Both the position numbers and the translations under genes were made by a program. A DNA stretch of 64,000 nt from Haloarcula taiwanensis (GTDB taxonomy: Archaea; Halobacteriota; Halobacteria; Halobacteriales; Haloarculaceae). Below are positions 6,996 through 15,168 of the stretch, piece by piece. The stretch lies in NCBI GenBank assembly GCA_002844335.1, contig CP019154.1, positions 1,426,001 through 1,490,000 on the forward strand, written 5' to 3'. The notes below the pieces were generated by a model. That model saw nothing but the letters and a program-made list of their open reading frames with translations, did no database searches and had not been told where the DNA came from. Numbering within the stretch: position 1 is the first letter of the stretch; each line of letters starts with the position of its first letter.

Positions 6996-9097
6996 AGTTT
7001 CTCCTGGTCGAGGGTGAGCCGCAGGTCGACCGCCTGCACCCCGTCGGGCGTCGCGACGAGGGGGTTGATGTCCAGTTCGACGATAGCGGGGAAGTCAGTG
7101 ACGAGTTGCGAGAGCCGCTGGATGGTTTCGACGAGCGTCGCTTCGTCGACGGGGTCGCGGCCCCTCGCACCGCGCAACAGCGGTGCGGAGTCGATGTCGT
7201 CGAGCATCCCTCTTGCCTCGGTCTCGCTGACAGGGGCGACACTGACAGTGTTGTCTTCGAGCACCTCGACGAAAATACCGCCGAGGCCGAACAACAGCAG
7301 TGGCCCGAACTGCGGGTCGCGGTTCATTCCGAGGATCGTCTCGACGCCGTTGTCGAGGTCGACCATCTCCTGTACCTGAACGCCGAGAATCGTCGCGTCC
7401 TCCTGATAGTTGCGCGCCCTGACGACGAGGTCCTCGTAGGTATCTCGGACGTCTTCGACGGGGACACCGACCTCGACGCCGCCGATGTCCGACTTGTGCA
7501 GGATGTCCGGGCTGACGATTTTCATCACCACGTCGTCGCCGATCTCCTCCGCGATAGCCTCTGCTTCGACGGGTGAGGAGACGACATCGCCCTGCGGTGT
7601 CGGAATCCCGTACGCGTCAAGCAGTTCCATCGCTTCCACACCGAGCCGATTCGACCCGCGCCGGGCACCGGATTCGAGTATCTCGCGGGCCCGCTCGCGG
7701 TCCACGTCGAAGGTCGTCGGCTCCTCGTACTCGGTCGCCCTGATCTCACGATAGCGTCTGAGCGCGTCCAGACTCCCGACGGCGCGGGCCGGGTCGAAGT
7801 AGTTCGGCACGCCCGCCTCGCTCAGGACGTTCGCACCGGCATCGACCGACTTCCCGCCCATCAGTGTCGCCGCAACGGGCTTCTCGAACCGCTCCTGCTG
7901 CTCGACGACGCGTTCCGCGAGTTCCTCGAAGGAAAGCACTGCTGTCGGGCAGGCAACGACGACGGCCATCGAGACATTGTCGTCCGCCAGCACCGTTTCC
8001 AGTGCTGTCTCGAAGCGTTCCGCAGGCGCATCGCCGATGATGTCGACTGGGTTGTAGATGTTGGCCTCGTCGGGCATCTCCTCGCGGAGCCGGGAGAACG
8101 TCTCGTCACCGAACTGCGCGAGTTGCAGGTCCGAGTCGCCGACCGCGTCGGTCGTCATCACGCCGGGACCGCCGGCGTTCGTCACGATAGCGATTTCGTC
8201 TCCGTCCGGGAGCGGCTGGCCCGCGAGAATCTGGGCGTAGTCGAACAGTTCCTGTACGGATTCGACGCGGAGCGTCCCGGCTTTGTCGAGGCCCGCCTCG
8301 TAGGCCCGCTCCGATCCGGCCATTGCGCCGGTATGGGAGGCCGCCGCGCTCGCACCCGCGTCCGTCCGGCCGGACTTGACGAGGACAATCGGCGTGTCCT
8401 GTGTCACCTCACGAGCCGTCTGTACGAACGACGACCCGTCGTTGATGTCCTCAAGATAGCCCAGGATAACGTCGGTATCGGGGTCGTCGCCCCACTCGGC
8501 GACGAAGTCGCTCTCGTCGAGTACCGCCTTGTTCCCGAGCGAGACGATGTCTTTGAAGCCAACGTCGCGCTCGGCGGCCCAGTCCAGCACGGCGGTGATG
8601 AACGCGCCCGACTGGCTCATAAAAGAGATGTCGCCGTCGCTGGCCATCACATTGCCGAAGGTGGCGTTGAGCCCGACGGGTGTCGACATCACGCCGAGGC
8701 TGTTCGGGCCGACCAGATTCAGGTCGTATTCGCGGGCCGCCTCGCGGAGCCGTCGCTCGCGTTCGGCCCCGTCACTGCCGGTTTCACCGAAGCCAGCAGT
8801 AATAACGACGACGTTTTCGATACCCGCTTCCCCGGCGTTCTCGATGACATCGACCGCCACCGTCGGCGGCACGACGACGACGGCAACATCGACCGACCCA
8901 GGGTCATCCAGGCCGGCGAGGTTGTCGTAACACAGCAATCCATGTACTGCCTCTTTGTTCGGGTTCACGGCCACGACCTCCCCTGTAAACGAATCAAGCA
9001 GGTTCGTGGTGACCGCGTGACCGACGGACCCCTCCGAATCGGTCGCCCCGACCACTGCGACACGTTCCGGCGCAAACAACGTCGATAATCGTCCCAT
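6992..9097 (-). CDS. acd: ADP-forming acetate-CoA ligase
   Basis: A 701-residue fused alpha-beta ADP-forming acyl-CoA synthetase that converts acetyl-CoA, ADP and phosphate into acetate and ATP, the usual archaeal route of acetate formation. Order of domains: CoA-binding domain (about 1-125, with VAVVGATDSEGSVGHAV), succinyl-CoA-ligase-like domain carrying the probable phosphohistidine His255 in ASHTGAMAGSERAY, and C-terminal ATP-grasp domain (about 470-701, with VVMKIVSPDILHKSDIGGVEVGV). Haloarchaea carry the single-chain form, matching the length here. It is followed with a 4-nt overlap by the phosphotransacetylase-like gene. Substrate range among short-chain acids cannot be told from sequence. 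Confidence 0.93.
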   Translation of the reverse strand: MGRLSTLFAPERVAVVGATDSEGSVGHAVTTNLLDSFTGEVVAVNPNKEAVHGLLCYDNLAGLDDPGSVDVAVVVVPPTVAVDVIENAGEAGIENVVVITAGFGETGSDGAERERRLREAAREYDLNLVGPNSLGVMSTPVGLNATFGNVMASDGDISFMSQSGAFITAVLDWAAERDVGFKDIVSLGNKAVLDESDFVAEWGDDPDTDVILGYLEDINDGSSFVQTAREVTQDTPIVLVKSGRTDAGASAAASHTGAMAGSERAYEAGLDKAGTLRVESVQELFDYAQILAGQPLPDGDEIAIVTNAGGPGVMTTDAVGDSDLQLAQFGDETFSRLREEMPDEANIYNPVDIIGDAPAERFETALETVLADDNVSMAVVVACPTAVLSFEELAERVVEQQERFEKPVAATLMGGKSVDAGANVLSEAGVPNYFDPARAVGSLDALRRYREIRATEYEEPTTFDVDRERAREILESGARRGSNRLGVEAMELLDAYGIPTPQGDVVSSPVEAEAIAEEIGDDVVMKIVSPDILHKSDIGGVEVGVPVEDVRDTYEDLVVRARNYQEDATILGVQVQEMVDLDNGVETILGMNRDPQFGPLLLFGLGGIFVEVLEDNTVSVAPVSETEARGMLDDIDSAPLLRGARGRDPVDEATLVETIQRLSQLVTDFPAIVELDINPLVATPDGVQAVDLRLTLDQEKL

Positions 9098-9230
9098 GCC
9101 TCTACTCGGTGGTTACAGTGGGGCCCGAATATATGTGTGGGGAACTCCCAGCGAGCGGGAATCTAGACGATTCATTACCGCGATTTCGGTGTGACGGTGT
9201 TTTTGTTCGTCACTCCCGTAGCGGCGTCCG

Positions 9231-9620
9231 ATGACTGACGCAACACTCCTGGCTCCGTTTGACGACACGGTAGTCCGTGGAGTTGCGGAGACGAACAGGG
9301 TCGACGAGAAGCAGTTACGATCCGCGCTCGCCGACCACCAGCGAACGATGCGCGAGAATCCGGGTGTCGAGGACCTCGTTTACGAATGGCGAAAGCGATT
9401 CGACGACGTAGTACTACACCGCACTCCAGAGACGTTCTTCGTGGCGGTCAGAGAAACCGTCTGGGAGGAGTATGGCACGCATCTCGGCCTCGACGATTAC
9501 CTGCTCGCTGCGGTCGTCGCAGTCCATCAGGAGCAGGTCCTCCGTGAAACAGCGGTCGAGAGCGGCGCTATCGGTGAGAACGCTGTCGCGCTGGTTGTTT
9601 CCAGGCCGTCGCCCCAGTAG
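9231..9620 (+). CDS. Uncharacterised haloarchaeal protein
   Basis: Predicted 129-residue soluble, acidic and apparently mostly helical protein that I do not recognise. It contains VYEWRKRFDDVVLHRTPETFFVAVRE and ends in a short hydrophobic stretch (AVALVVSRPSPQ). No cysteines, signal peptide or membrane segment. It is divergent from the acetyl-CoA synthetase gene (133-bp gap with TGTTTTTGTTCG at about 9199-9210 as a possible promoter element) and 170 bp upstream of dpsA. Codon use and acidity match the neighbours, so I regard it as a real gene. Confidence 0.7.
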   Translation: MTDATLLAPFDDTVVRGVAETNRVDEKQLRSALADHQRTMRENPGVEDLVYEWRKRFDDVVLHRTPETFFVAVRETVWEEYGTHLGLDDYLLAAVVAVHQEQVLRETAVESGAIGENAVALVVSRPSPQ

Positions 9621-9766
9621 GCGTCTTCCCTCTTATATCAGGTGTCAAAGCCGGGCCAAAGCGACAGTTGTGATTGATGGATAATATTTCACTTCAAGCA
9701 ACCAGCCATTCCATCTGAGAATATAATTTTTGGGTTCCCGAAAACATATTTTCACAAAACAATCTT

Positions 9767-9783
9767 TAAGTGGCTTCCACTTA
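9767..9783 (+). promoter_or_regulatory. 17-bp palindrome at the dpsA promoter
   Basis: TAAGTGG (9767-9773), spacer CTT, CCACTTA (9777-9783) is a perfect 7-bp inverted repeat. It overlaps the TATA-like TTTAAG (about 9765-9770) and ends 9 nt before the first ATG of dpsA at 9793, so a bound protein would block the promoter of this presumably leaderless gene. It differs from the TTAGG-N4-CCTAA boxes found elsewhere in the window. The regulator is unknown; a metal- or peroxide-sensing factor is inferred from the function of DpsA. Confidence 0.5.
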
Positions 9784-9792
9784 TACGATAAA

Positions 9793-10332
9793 ATGACCAT
9801 GCCAACACAAGAGCACGTCCGACGCGAGTTCGGGGAAGTCGAAGAGAACGAACTCCGCCTCGACAAGGAGAAGTCCGAGCAGGTAATCAACGCGCTGAAT
9901 CAGGACCTGGCAGACACGTACACGCTGTATCATCAGGTCAAGAAGCACCACTGGAACGTTGAGGGTGCTGAGTTCCGCGACCTCCACCTGTTCCTCGGCG
10001 ACGCCGCCGAGCACGCCGAAGAGGCGGCCGACGAGCTTGCAGAGCGAGCGCAGGCTCTCGGTGGCACGCCCATCGCCGGTGGCAAGGCACAGGAAGAGCA
10101 CGCATCGGTAGAACCGGAAGGGCAGGACGTGTACGACATCCGGACGTCGCTCGAAAACGACCTCGAGATGTACGGCGACGTCATCGAGTCGCTCCGTGAC
10201 CACATCGATCTCGCGGAGAACCTCGGCGACCACGCCACGGCGCAGATCCTCCGTGAAATCATCGTGCAGACGGAAGAAGACGCCCACCACATCGAGCACT
10301 ACCTCGAAGACGACACGCTCGTCATGGACTAA
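9793..10332 (+). CDS. dpsA: DNA-protecting ferritin-like protein DpsA
   Basis: Predicted 179-residue Dps-type ferritin that oxidises and stores iron in a 12-mer shell and protects DNA from peroxide. The core YTLYHQVKKHHWNVEGAEFR carries the Dps signature, followed by LHLFLGDAAEHAEEAADELAER and the ending DDAHHIEHYL-like EEDAHHIEHYLEDDTLVMD, very close to halobacterial DpsA. I placed the start at ATG 9793 (MTMPTQEH); ATG 9799 is equally possible. The longer frame from 9730 is AT-rich noncoding sequence. A perfect palindrome overlaps its promoter. It lies less than 300 bp from a small gene with iron-box-like operators. Confidence 0.93.
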   Translation: MTMPTQEHVRREFGEVEENELRLDKEKSEQVINALNQDLADTYTLYHQVKKHHWNVEGAEFRDLHLFLGDAAEHAEEAADELAERAQALGGTPIAGGKAQEEHASVEPEGQDVYDIRTSLENDLEMYGDVIESLRDHIDLAENLGDHATAQILREIIVQTEEDAHHIEHYLEDDTLVMD

Positions 10333-10474
10333 CTCGGCACAAGCCTTTCTCTCTCAGTTTCTCCTCCCGGATAGTTCCCCATTTACCACGGGGAGTACAG
10401 CGTGAGGTGAGTCGCTCCGGCAGGGAGCAGTCCGAAACGCGAAGGAATGAGAAACGCGAGCGGGGACGAACGGA

Positions 10475-10624
10475 CTATCGTCGAAGGTCGACAGTTACGT
10501 CGGTCGAAATCCAGCCGTCTCGGTTTCCGTCTTCGGTGAACACGGTTCTGTCAGCACCGCTGTCCAGTGCTGCAACGTCCGGGCGATCCTCGGAGGCCTC
10601 GACATCGTCCGTCTGTGATGGCAT
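10475..10624 (-). CDS. 49-residue acidic protein under iron-box-like operators
   Basis: A small reading frame, from ATG 10624 to TAG 10475, encodes 49 residues starting MPSQTDDVEASEDRPDVAAL and ending DGWISTDVTVDLRR. Sequences of the type RTVFTEDGNRDGWISTD occur in small haloarchaeal proteins of unknown function, and the third-position GC bias matches the neighbours, so I consider it real despite its size. Two palindromes of the TTAGG-N4-CCTAA type lie 8 and 34 nt upstream of the start, suggesting control by the same regulator as the iron transport genes at 17-28 kb. It is convergent with dpsA. Function unknown. Confidence 0.65.
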   Translation of the reverse strand: MPSQTDDVEASEDRPDVAALDSGADRTVFTEDGNRDGWISTDVTVDLRR

Positions 10625-10632
10625 TACCAGAG

Positions 10633-10672
10633 TTAGGCACCCCTAAAGCTAAAAGGATTTTGGTTGGCCTAA
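10633..10672 (-). promoter_or_regulatory. Tandem iron-box-like palindromes
   Basis: TTAGGCACCCCTAA (10633-10646) matches TTAGG-N4-CCTAA exactly, and TTTGGTTGGCCTAA (10659-10672) matches with one change. They are centred 26 bp apart in the promoter of the 49-residue gene on the minus strand and flank an A/T-rich stretch (about 10645-10654) that could be the TATA element. The half-site TTAGG equals that of bacterial DtxR/IdeR operators; assignment to an archaeal DtxR-family repressor is inference. Confidence 0.6.
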
Positions 10673-10772
10673 TCACCCGTGGACACTAGCCGCCGGCACC
10701 GCGACGGAGGCTCCCAGACGCTGGCCACTGCTACGGCGCGGCCTTTAGTACCCGAGGCGACAAGGGAGAGGT

Positions 10773-11357
10773 ATGAGTTCGGACGACGACCTTACCGCTC
10801 TGATTACGGACCTCGTCACGACGCTACAGGAGCTTGAGACGGAGGTCGAGCCCACGACCGACAGCGGCCTGCCGAGGCCACCGACGCCAGGTGAACTCCT
10901 CCGGTTCACTAGCGACGTGACTATCCCTGCAGTCATTCTGGTCCTGAAGACCAATATCGAGGCGCTGAAACTCCTCCGGCGCGCCCTCCGGATGGCCGAA
11001 GGCCGGCCGACATCGACCGGCTCCGCCTCCGACGAAGTTCGACAGCGTGCGAGTGAACTGAGTCGGGCCACGCTCTCCCGTCTCGACGGTGCACTGACAG
11101 ACCTCCAGCAGGCTGTGGAAGGAACGCCGGAAGACGAAGAGGCCCGCGAGCTCATTCAGGAAGCCCAACAATTGCGTAATCAGATCCGAGATCGGTTAGC
11201 AAATGAGCCGGGGGTGAGTGACGAGATGCACTCCGAGCAGGCTACTGACGTGCCAGTAGACGTAGATGCCGAGCTACGGTCGATAAAGGACGAAATCGAT
11301 GGTCCGGATAGGGGCGATGACGGTACCGAAAACGGCGATGGAAGCGATGAGGAATAA
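10773..11357 (+). CDS. Uncharacterised haloarchaeal helical protein
   Basis: Predicted 194-residue protein, unrecognised beyond being of a type common in haloarchaea. Residues about 40-75 (LLRFTSDVTIPAVILVLKTN and the following LLRRALRMAEG) form an amphipathic to hydrophobic helix region that may associate with the membrane; a predicted coiled or helical stretch follows (about 85-145), and the last 40 residues are an acidic, disordered-looking tail ending DGSDEE. No cysteine or catalytic motif was seen. It stands alone between divergent and downstream genes, with start ATG 10773. Confidence 0.7.
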   Translation: MSSDDDLTALITDLVTTLQELETEVEPTTDSGLPRPPTPGELLRFTSDVTIPAVILVLKTNIEALKLLRRALRMAEGRPTSTGSASDEVRQRASELSRATLSRLDGALTDLQQAVEGTPEDEEARELIQEAQQLRNQIRDRLANEPGVSDEMHSEQATDVPVDVDAELRSIKDEIDGPDRGDDGTENGDGSDEE

Positions 11358-11435
11358 CGGATTTCAGTACGGCGCGAAATCATACTTCATAAAACATAAT
11401 GATTTATTATAGTACAAGTATAGATATGAATACCC

Positions 11436-11915
11436 ATGTCCAGCTCTACCGCTCCGGGTGGTCGACGGGCGACTCTGTTCGTCCGGTCTGACCTCCCAGC
11501 GCCGTCACGGAAACGCTGTAACGCTATCGAAGGCGAACTCCGGGAGCTGGTGTGCCGTGGCGTACTCACTGAGGTTGAGACGGTCGAGTGGGCGAAACGC
11601 GTCCCGTTACAGGGCTCTGGTGACGGACCCGAGCGAACCCTCTACAACGAGTTCGCGGAGTGGGCCCGCGAGGCCGGGGTCTGTCTCGCACCGTTTTTCG
11701 ACACCCGCCTCTGTTACAGTTCGACGACGGGTGAGAAACGCCGGGAACTCGTCATGCCGGCCGTCTGCCTCGCAGTCTACGAGGGCGGCGACCTCGTACA
11801 GGTGGCTCCCTTCGCTGACGCGGGCCGGGCGGAATCTGTCGAGGAGTGCATCGCGGAACTCGACGAGACGGGGACCCTCCCGGACACCGGTTCGACGACT
11901 GTCTCGACCGTGTGA
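11436..11915 (+). CDS. Uncharacterised haloarchaeal protein (possible regulator)
   Basis: Predicted 159-residue soluble protein with the order ATLFVRSDLPAPSRKR, a helical segment, EWAKRVPLQG and WAREAGVCLAPFFDTRLCYS, then LVMPAVCLAVYEGGDLVQVAPF. Proteins of this layout are frequent and paralogous in haloarchaea, but I cannot name a tested function. The start ATG 11436 follows an AT-rich stretch (11360-11430, including ATGATTTATTATAG) that probably holds the promoter. Cysteines at three places are not arranged as a zinc finger. Confidence 0.65.
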   Translation: MSSSTAPGGRRATLFVRSDLPAPSRKRCNAIEGELRELVCRGVLTEVETVEWAKRVPLQGSGDGPERTLYNEFAEWAREAGVCLAPFFDTRLCYSSTTGEKRRELVMPAVCLAVYEGGDLVQVAPFADAGRAESVEECIAELDETGTLPDTGSTTVSTV

Positions 11916-12003
11916 TACACCCCGCCTCGCCGCGTCTGTGACCCATCAGTACTCTTGCCGCGACGCAAAGTATGAAGTCCTGTTTGTAATATAACACATC
12001 TAT

Positions 12004-13575
12004 ATGACATATCAGGCGACACGTCGTGACGTACTCGGGACGGGCGCGGCCGTCCTGGGCAGCCTCGCAGTCGGCTCGACGACCGCAAGCGCCGCGTTAC
12101 AGACCGACGGGACCACCGTCACGTTCCTGCACGACACCCACGTCCACGGCCGGTTCGCCAACGCCGGCGCGGACGGCCTCAACGTCTCCCGGTACTTCGG
12201 GCTGATGAACGACATCGCCGAGGACACGGACGCCACGCTCCGGGTGGGCAACGGCGACGACCTGGCGTCGTCGGTCCTGTCGGCGGTGTTCGACGGGCGA
12301 CACGTCGTCTCGACGTTCAACGCCGGCGGCCTGGACTTCGACACCTACGGCAACCACGACTTCGACATGGGACCCGAGGTCCTCCGCGAGCGGGTGGGAG
12401 ACAGCCTCTTCACCTGGGTCAGCGCGAACGTCCGCGAGGGCGGGGCCGTCTTCGCTGCCGACCAGGGCGCACAGCAGTACGTCCTCACAGATGTCGGCGG
12501 CGTTACGCTGGGTATCACCGGCCTGATTACGCCGGAAGCCCCCGAAATCACCTCTATCGGGGAGAACACGGAGGTCCTGGACCCGGCCGCCGCACTGCAG
12601 GAAGTGACAGAGCAGATACAGTCCGACGGTGCCGACGCGACCATCGTGCTCTCCCATCTCGCGAGCGAAACCGCACGGACCGTCGCCGAGGAGGTCGACG
12701 GCGTCGACGCCATCATCGGGGACCACGCCGCGACGGTGCTGGAAGAACCGGCGGTGGTCAACGACACCGTCCTCTCCTTCGTCGGCGACGAGTACGAGTA
12801 CCTCGGCGAGTTGGCGCTGGGTATCGGCGACGACGGCGTCACGGACCACGAGTTCGCGCTGCACGACGTCGGGGCGTCCTCGGCCGGCACGGACCCCTTC
12901 GTCAGCCTCGTCCAGGACCACTACGAGACGCAACTGGAGCGGCAACTGGACGTAGTCATCGGGCAGACTACCCAGCCGCTGGACACCCGCCAGTCGGTCG
13001 TCCGGGCGCGGGAGTCGAACATGGGGAACTTCGTCGCCGACACCATCCGGGCCGATGTCGAGGCCGACACCGCGCTGATGAACGGCGGCGGCATCCGGAC
13101 GGACACGCTGTACTTCGAGGACGCGAGCGAGGACAACCCCGCGGACATCACGCGGCGCGTGGTCGTCGACATACTCCCGTTCCCGAACAACGTGGTCGAA
13201 CTGGAAATCACGGGCGAGACGCTGCTCGCGGCGCTGGAAAACGGTGTCAGCCGCATCGAAGAAGGAGCCGGCCGGTTCCCGCAGGTCAGTGGTATCACCT
13301 ACACCTACGACCCCACCGCGGAGAGTGGCGACCGTATCATCGAAGCCACGGCGGGCGGCGAGCCGGTCGACCCGGCGGCGACGTACACGCTGGCGACCAA
13401 CGACTTCGTCTCCGGCGGCGGCGACGGCTACAGCATGCTCAGTGACACCACCGTCCTCGTCTCCTCGAACGAGGGGGCGCTCCTCTCTGACCTCGTCATC
13501 AACACTATCGAAGAAGCGGGAACGATTTCGCCGACGACGGAGGGGCGTATCACCAGACAGGGCGAGGAGAACTAA
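12004..13575 (+). CDS. Tat-exported 5'-nucleotidase / metallophosphatase
   Basis: A 523-residue secreted enzyme of the UshA/5'-nucleotidase family that hydrolyses extracellular nucleotides to release phosphate and nucleoside. The N-terminus has a twin-arginine signal (ATRRDVLGTG) and an A-S-A cleavage-type site near residue 30. The metallophosphoesterase domain follows with HDTHVHG, VGNGDDLASS and YGNHDFDMG as metal-binding motifs and SHLASE and GDHAATV further on. The C-terminal 5'-nucleotidase domain (about 310-523) has NMGNFVADTIR and MNGGGIR. Start ATG 12004 is preceded by AT-rich sequence. The gene is monocistronic and converges on the DUF35 gene. Nucleotide or sugar-nucleotide specificity is open. 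Confidence 0.88.
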   Translation: MTYQATRRDVLGTGAAVLGSLAVGSTTASAALQTDGTTVTFLHDTHVHGRFANAGADGLNVSRYFGLMNDIAEDTDATLRVGNGDDLASSVLSAVFDGRHVVSTFNAGGLDFDTYGNHDFDMGPEVLRERVGDSLFTWVSANVREGGAVFAADQGAQQYVLTDVGGVTLGITGLITPEAPEITSIGENTEVLDPAAALQEVTEQIQSDGADATIVLSHLASETARTVAEEVDGVDAIIGDHAATVLEEPAVVNDTVLSFVGDEYEYLGELALGIGDDGVTDHEFALHDVGASSAGTDPFVSLVQDHYETQLERQLDVVIGQTTQPLDTRQSVVRARESNMGNFVADTIRADVEADTALMNGGGIRTDTLYFEDASEDNPADITRRVVVDILPFPNNVVELEITGETLLAALENGVSRIEEGAGRFPQVSGITYTYDPTAESGDRIIEATAGGEPVDPAATYTLATNDFVSGGGDGYSMLSDTTVLVSSNEGALLSDLVINTIEEAGTISPTTEGRITRQGEEN

Positions 13576-13956
13576 TCAGACGGGGTCCCAGCGGTAGCCG
13601 TCCCAGTCCTGGCTCTCTGGCACCTTGATGCCTGCGTCGGGGTCGCGGAGTTCCTCGACGTAGACGGGTTCGACCGTGTCGCCGGTCTCGACTTCGTCCG
13701 TGGTCACCTGTCCGAGCGCGCGGACGAACTCGTCGCTCGCGCCGTCGACGTCCGTGATGTCGAACTCGACGATAGCGAGCGTGTTGGGCTCGCGGACGCC
13801 CGGCGGCGTCGCCGTCGAGTGGGTCCAGGTGACGACCTCGCCGGTCCGGTCCGAGAGGTCGAAGGTCTCTTCCTGGGGTTCGCCACACTCCGGACACAGC
13901 GGATGGGTGGGGTACGAGACGTGGCCGTTCGAGCACATGCCTGCTTCCAGCGTCAT
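13576..13956 (-). CDS. DUF35 OB-fold partner of thiolase
   Basis: A 126-residue protein with a rubredoxin-like zinc ribbon (Cys8 in CSNGH, and the CPEC pair at about 21-24) followed by an OB fold (about 35-110). Such proteins form complexes with thiolases of the archaeal type; in Haloferax mediterranei the corresponding OB-fold beta subunits are needed for beta-ketothiolase activity in PHA synthesis. Its ATG overlaps the stop of the thiolase gene (13953-13956), the arrangement expected for subunits of one enzyme. A second such pair lies at 44.9-46.5 kb. Confidence 0.85.
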   Translation of the reverse strand: MTLEAGMCSNGHVSYPTHPLCPECGEPQEETFDLSDRTGEVVTWTHSTATPPGVREPNTLAIVEFDITDVDGASDEFVRALGQVTTDEVETGDTVEPVYVEELRDPDAGIKVPESQDWDGYRWDPV

Positions 13957-15104
13957 TCTGCGGCCTCCATGATGGTGGTGATGACACAGTTGCCGAAGCC
14001 GCCGACGTTACACGCCAGGGCGGTGTCGGCCTCGACCTGCCGCGGCCCGGCCTCGCCGACGAGCTGTTCGTATATTTCGACGCCCTGCGCGACGCCGCTG
14101 GCCCCCAGCGGGTGGCCCTTGGACTTGAGGCCCCCGGAGGTGTTGATGGGCAGGTCGCCGTCCTTGGCGGTCGCGCCATCCATTGCCAGCTCCCAGGCCG
14201 TGCCCTGGTCTGCGACGCCGATGCCCTCTAGCTGGAGGAACTCCAGAATCGTGAACATGTCGTGAAGCTCGGCCACGTCGAGGTCGTCGGGGCCGAGGCC
14301 GGCCATCTCGTAGGCCTGCTCGCTCGATTCGACGACCCCGCCCATGACAGTCGGGTCGTCGCGCTCGTGAACGACGTGGGTGTCGGTCGCCCCGCCGATG
14401 CCGGAGACGACAGCGTACTCGTCGGTAATCTCTTTGGCCCGTTCCTCTGTCGTGAACATGAGCGCGGCGCTGCCGTCCGTGATCGGACAGAAGTCATACA
14501 GCCGCAGTGGGTCAGCGATGATCGGCGACTCAAGCGCTTTCTCCATCGTGATTTCCTTCTGGAACTGCGCCTTGGGGTTGTCCACACCGTTTCTGTGGTT
14601 CTTGACCGCGACCCGGGCGAGCGACTCCCGCGGGGCGTCGAACCGCTCCAGGTAGTGCCGAGCAGTCATCCCGGCAAAGGAGGGGAGCGTGACGCCGTGT
14701 TTGTACTCGTCGGGGTGGGTAATCGAGGCGATGATGTCGGTCGCCTGGCCCGTGGTCTTGTGGGTCATCTTCTCCGCGCCGACCAGCAGCGTCATCTCGC
14801 TGGCCCCGCTGGCGACTGACTGCCAGGCCTCGTAGATACCGGCCCCGCCAGAAGACGAGGTCTGGTCGACTCGCTCGCTGTAAGCCGGAAGCACCCCCAG
14901 ATCGTGGGCCAGCAGGTTCATGATGCCCGTCTGGCCCTCGAACTCGCCGCTCGACATGTTCGAGACGTACAGGTGCTCTACGTCGTCGGGCGCGACGCCG
15001 GCGTCCGTGAGACACTCCTCGCCCGCCTGCGAGAGTAACTCACGGATCCAGGCGTCGCGTTGCCCGAACTTCGTCATTGACGCGCCGATTACTGCGACTC
15101 CCAT
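13953..15104 (-). CDS. Haloarchaeal-type thiolase with Ser at the nucleophile position
   Basis: A 383-residue thiolase-fold protein (acetyl-CoA acetyltransferase/SCP2-type). The start is ATG 15104 (MGVAVIGASMTKFGQRD); the same frame stays open far upstream only because it lies antisense-free behind another gene. Histidine motifs VAELHDMFTI and KSKGHPLGASG are present. At the nucleophile position, where the second thiolase of this window has VEAACASAG, this one reads VDQTSSSGG, so serine (about Ser83) replaces cysteine. The haloarchaeal PHA beta-ketothiolases have been described with a Ser-His-His triad, so a BktB/PhaA alpha-subunit role is plausible; fatty or branched acyl-CoA breakdown is the alternative. 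Confidence 0.82.
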   Translation of the reverse strand: MGVAVIGASMTKFGQRDAWIRELLSQAGEECLTDAGVAPDDVEHLYVSNMSSGEFEGQTGIMNLLAHDLGVLPAYSERVDQTSSSGGAGIYEAWQSVASGASEMTLLVGAEKMTHKTTGQATDIIASITHPDEYKHGVTLPSFAGMTARHYLERFDAPRESLARVAVKNHRNGVDNPKAQFQKEITMEKALESPIIADPLRLYDFCPITDGSAALMFTTEERAKEITDEYAVVSGIGGATDTHVVHERDDPTVMGGVVESSEQAYEMAGLGPDDLDVAELHDMFTILEFLQLEGIGVADQGTAWELAMDGATAKDGDLPINTSGGLKSKGHPLGASGVAQGVEIYEQLVGEAGPRQVEADTALACNVGGFGNCVITTIMEAAE

Positions 15105-15168
15105 ACCTGTGCCGTCACAGGGGTCTCGTGTATGTATTACGGTCTGACCTATAGAGCGAGTGTAATGT

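Noticed and set aside
8123..9088. 321-residue plus-strand frame
   Set aside because: Antisense to the ADP-forming acetyl-CoA synthetase; no family resemblance and shadow-type composition.
9730..9792. Upstream start for dpsA at ATG 9730
   Set aside because: The added 21 residues come from AT-rich sequence that contains the TATA element and the palindrome, and do not resemble DpsA.
10407..10646. 79-residue plus-strand frame
   Set aside because: Arg/Ser-rich and antisense to the 49-residue gene, which has the better haloarchaeal composition and upstream operators.
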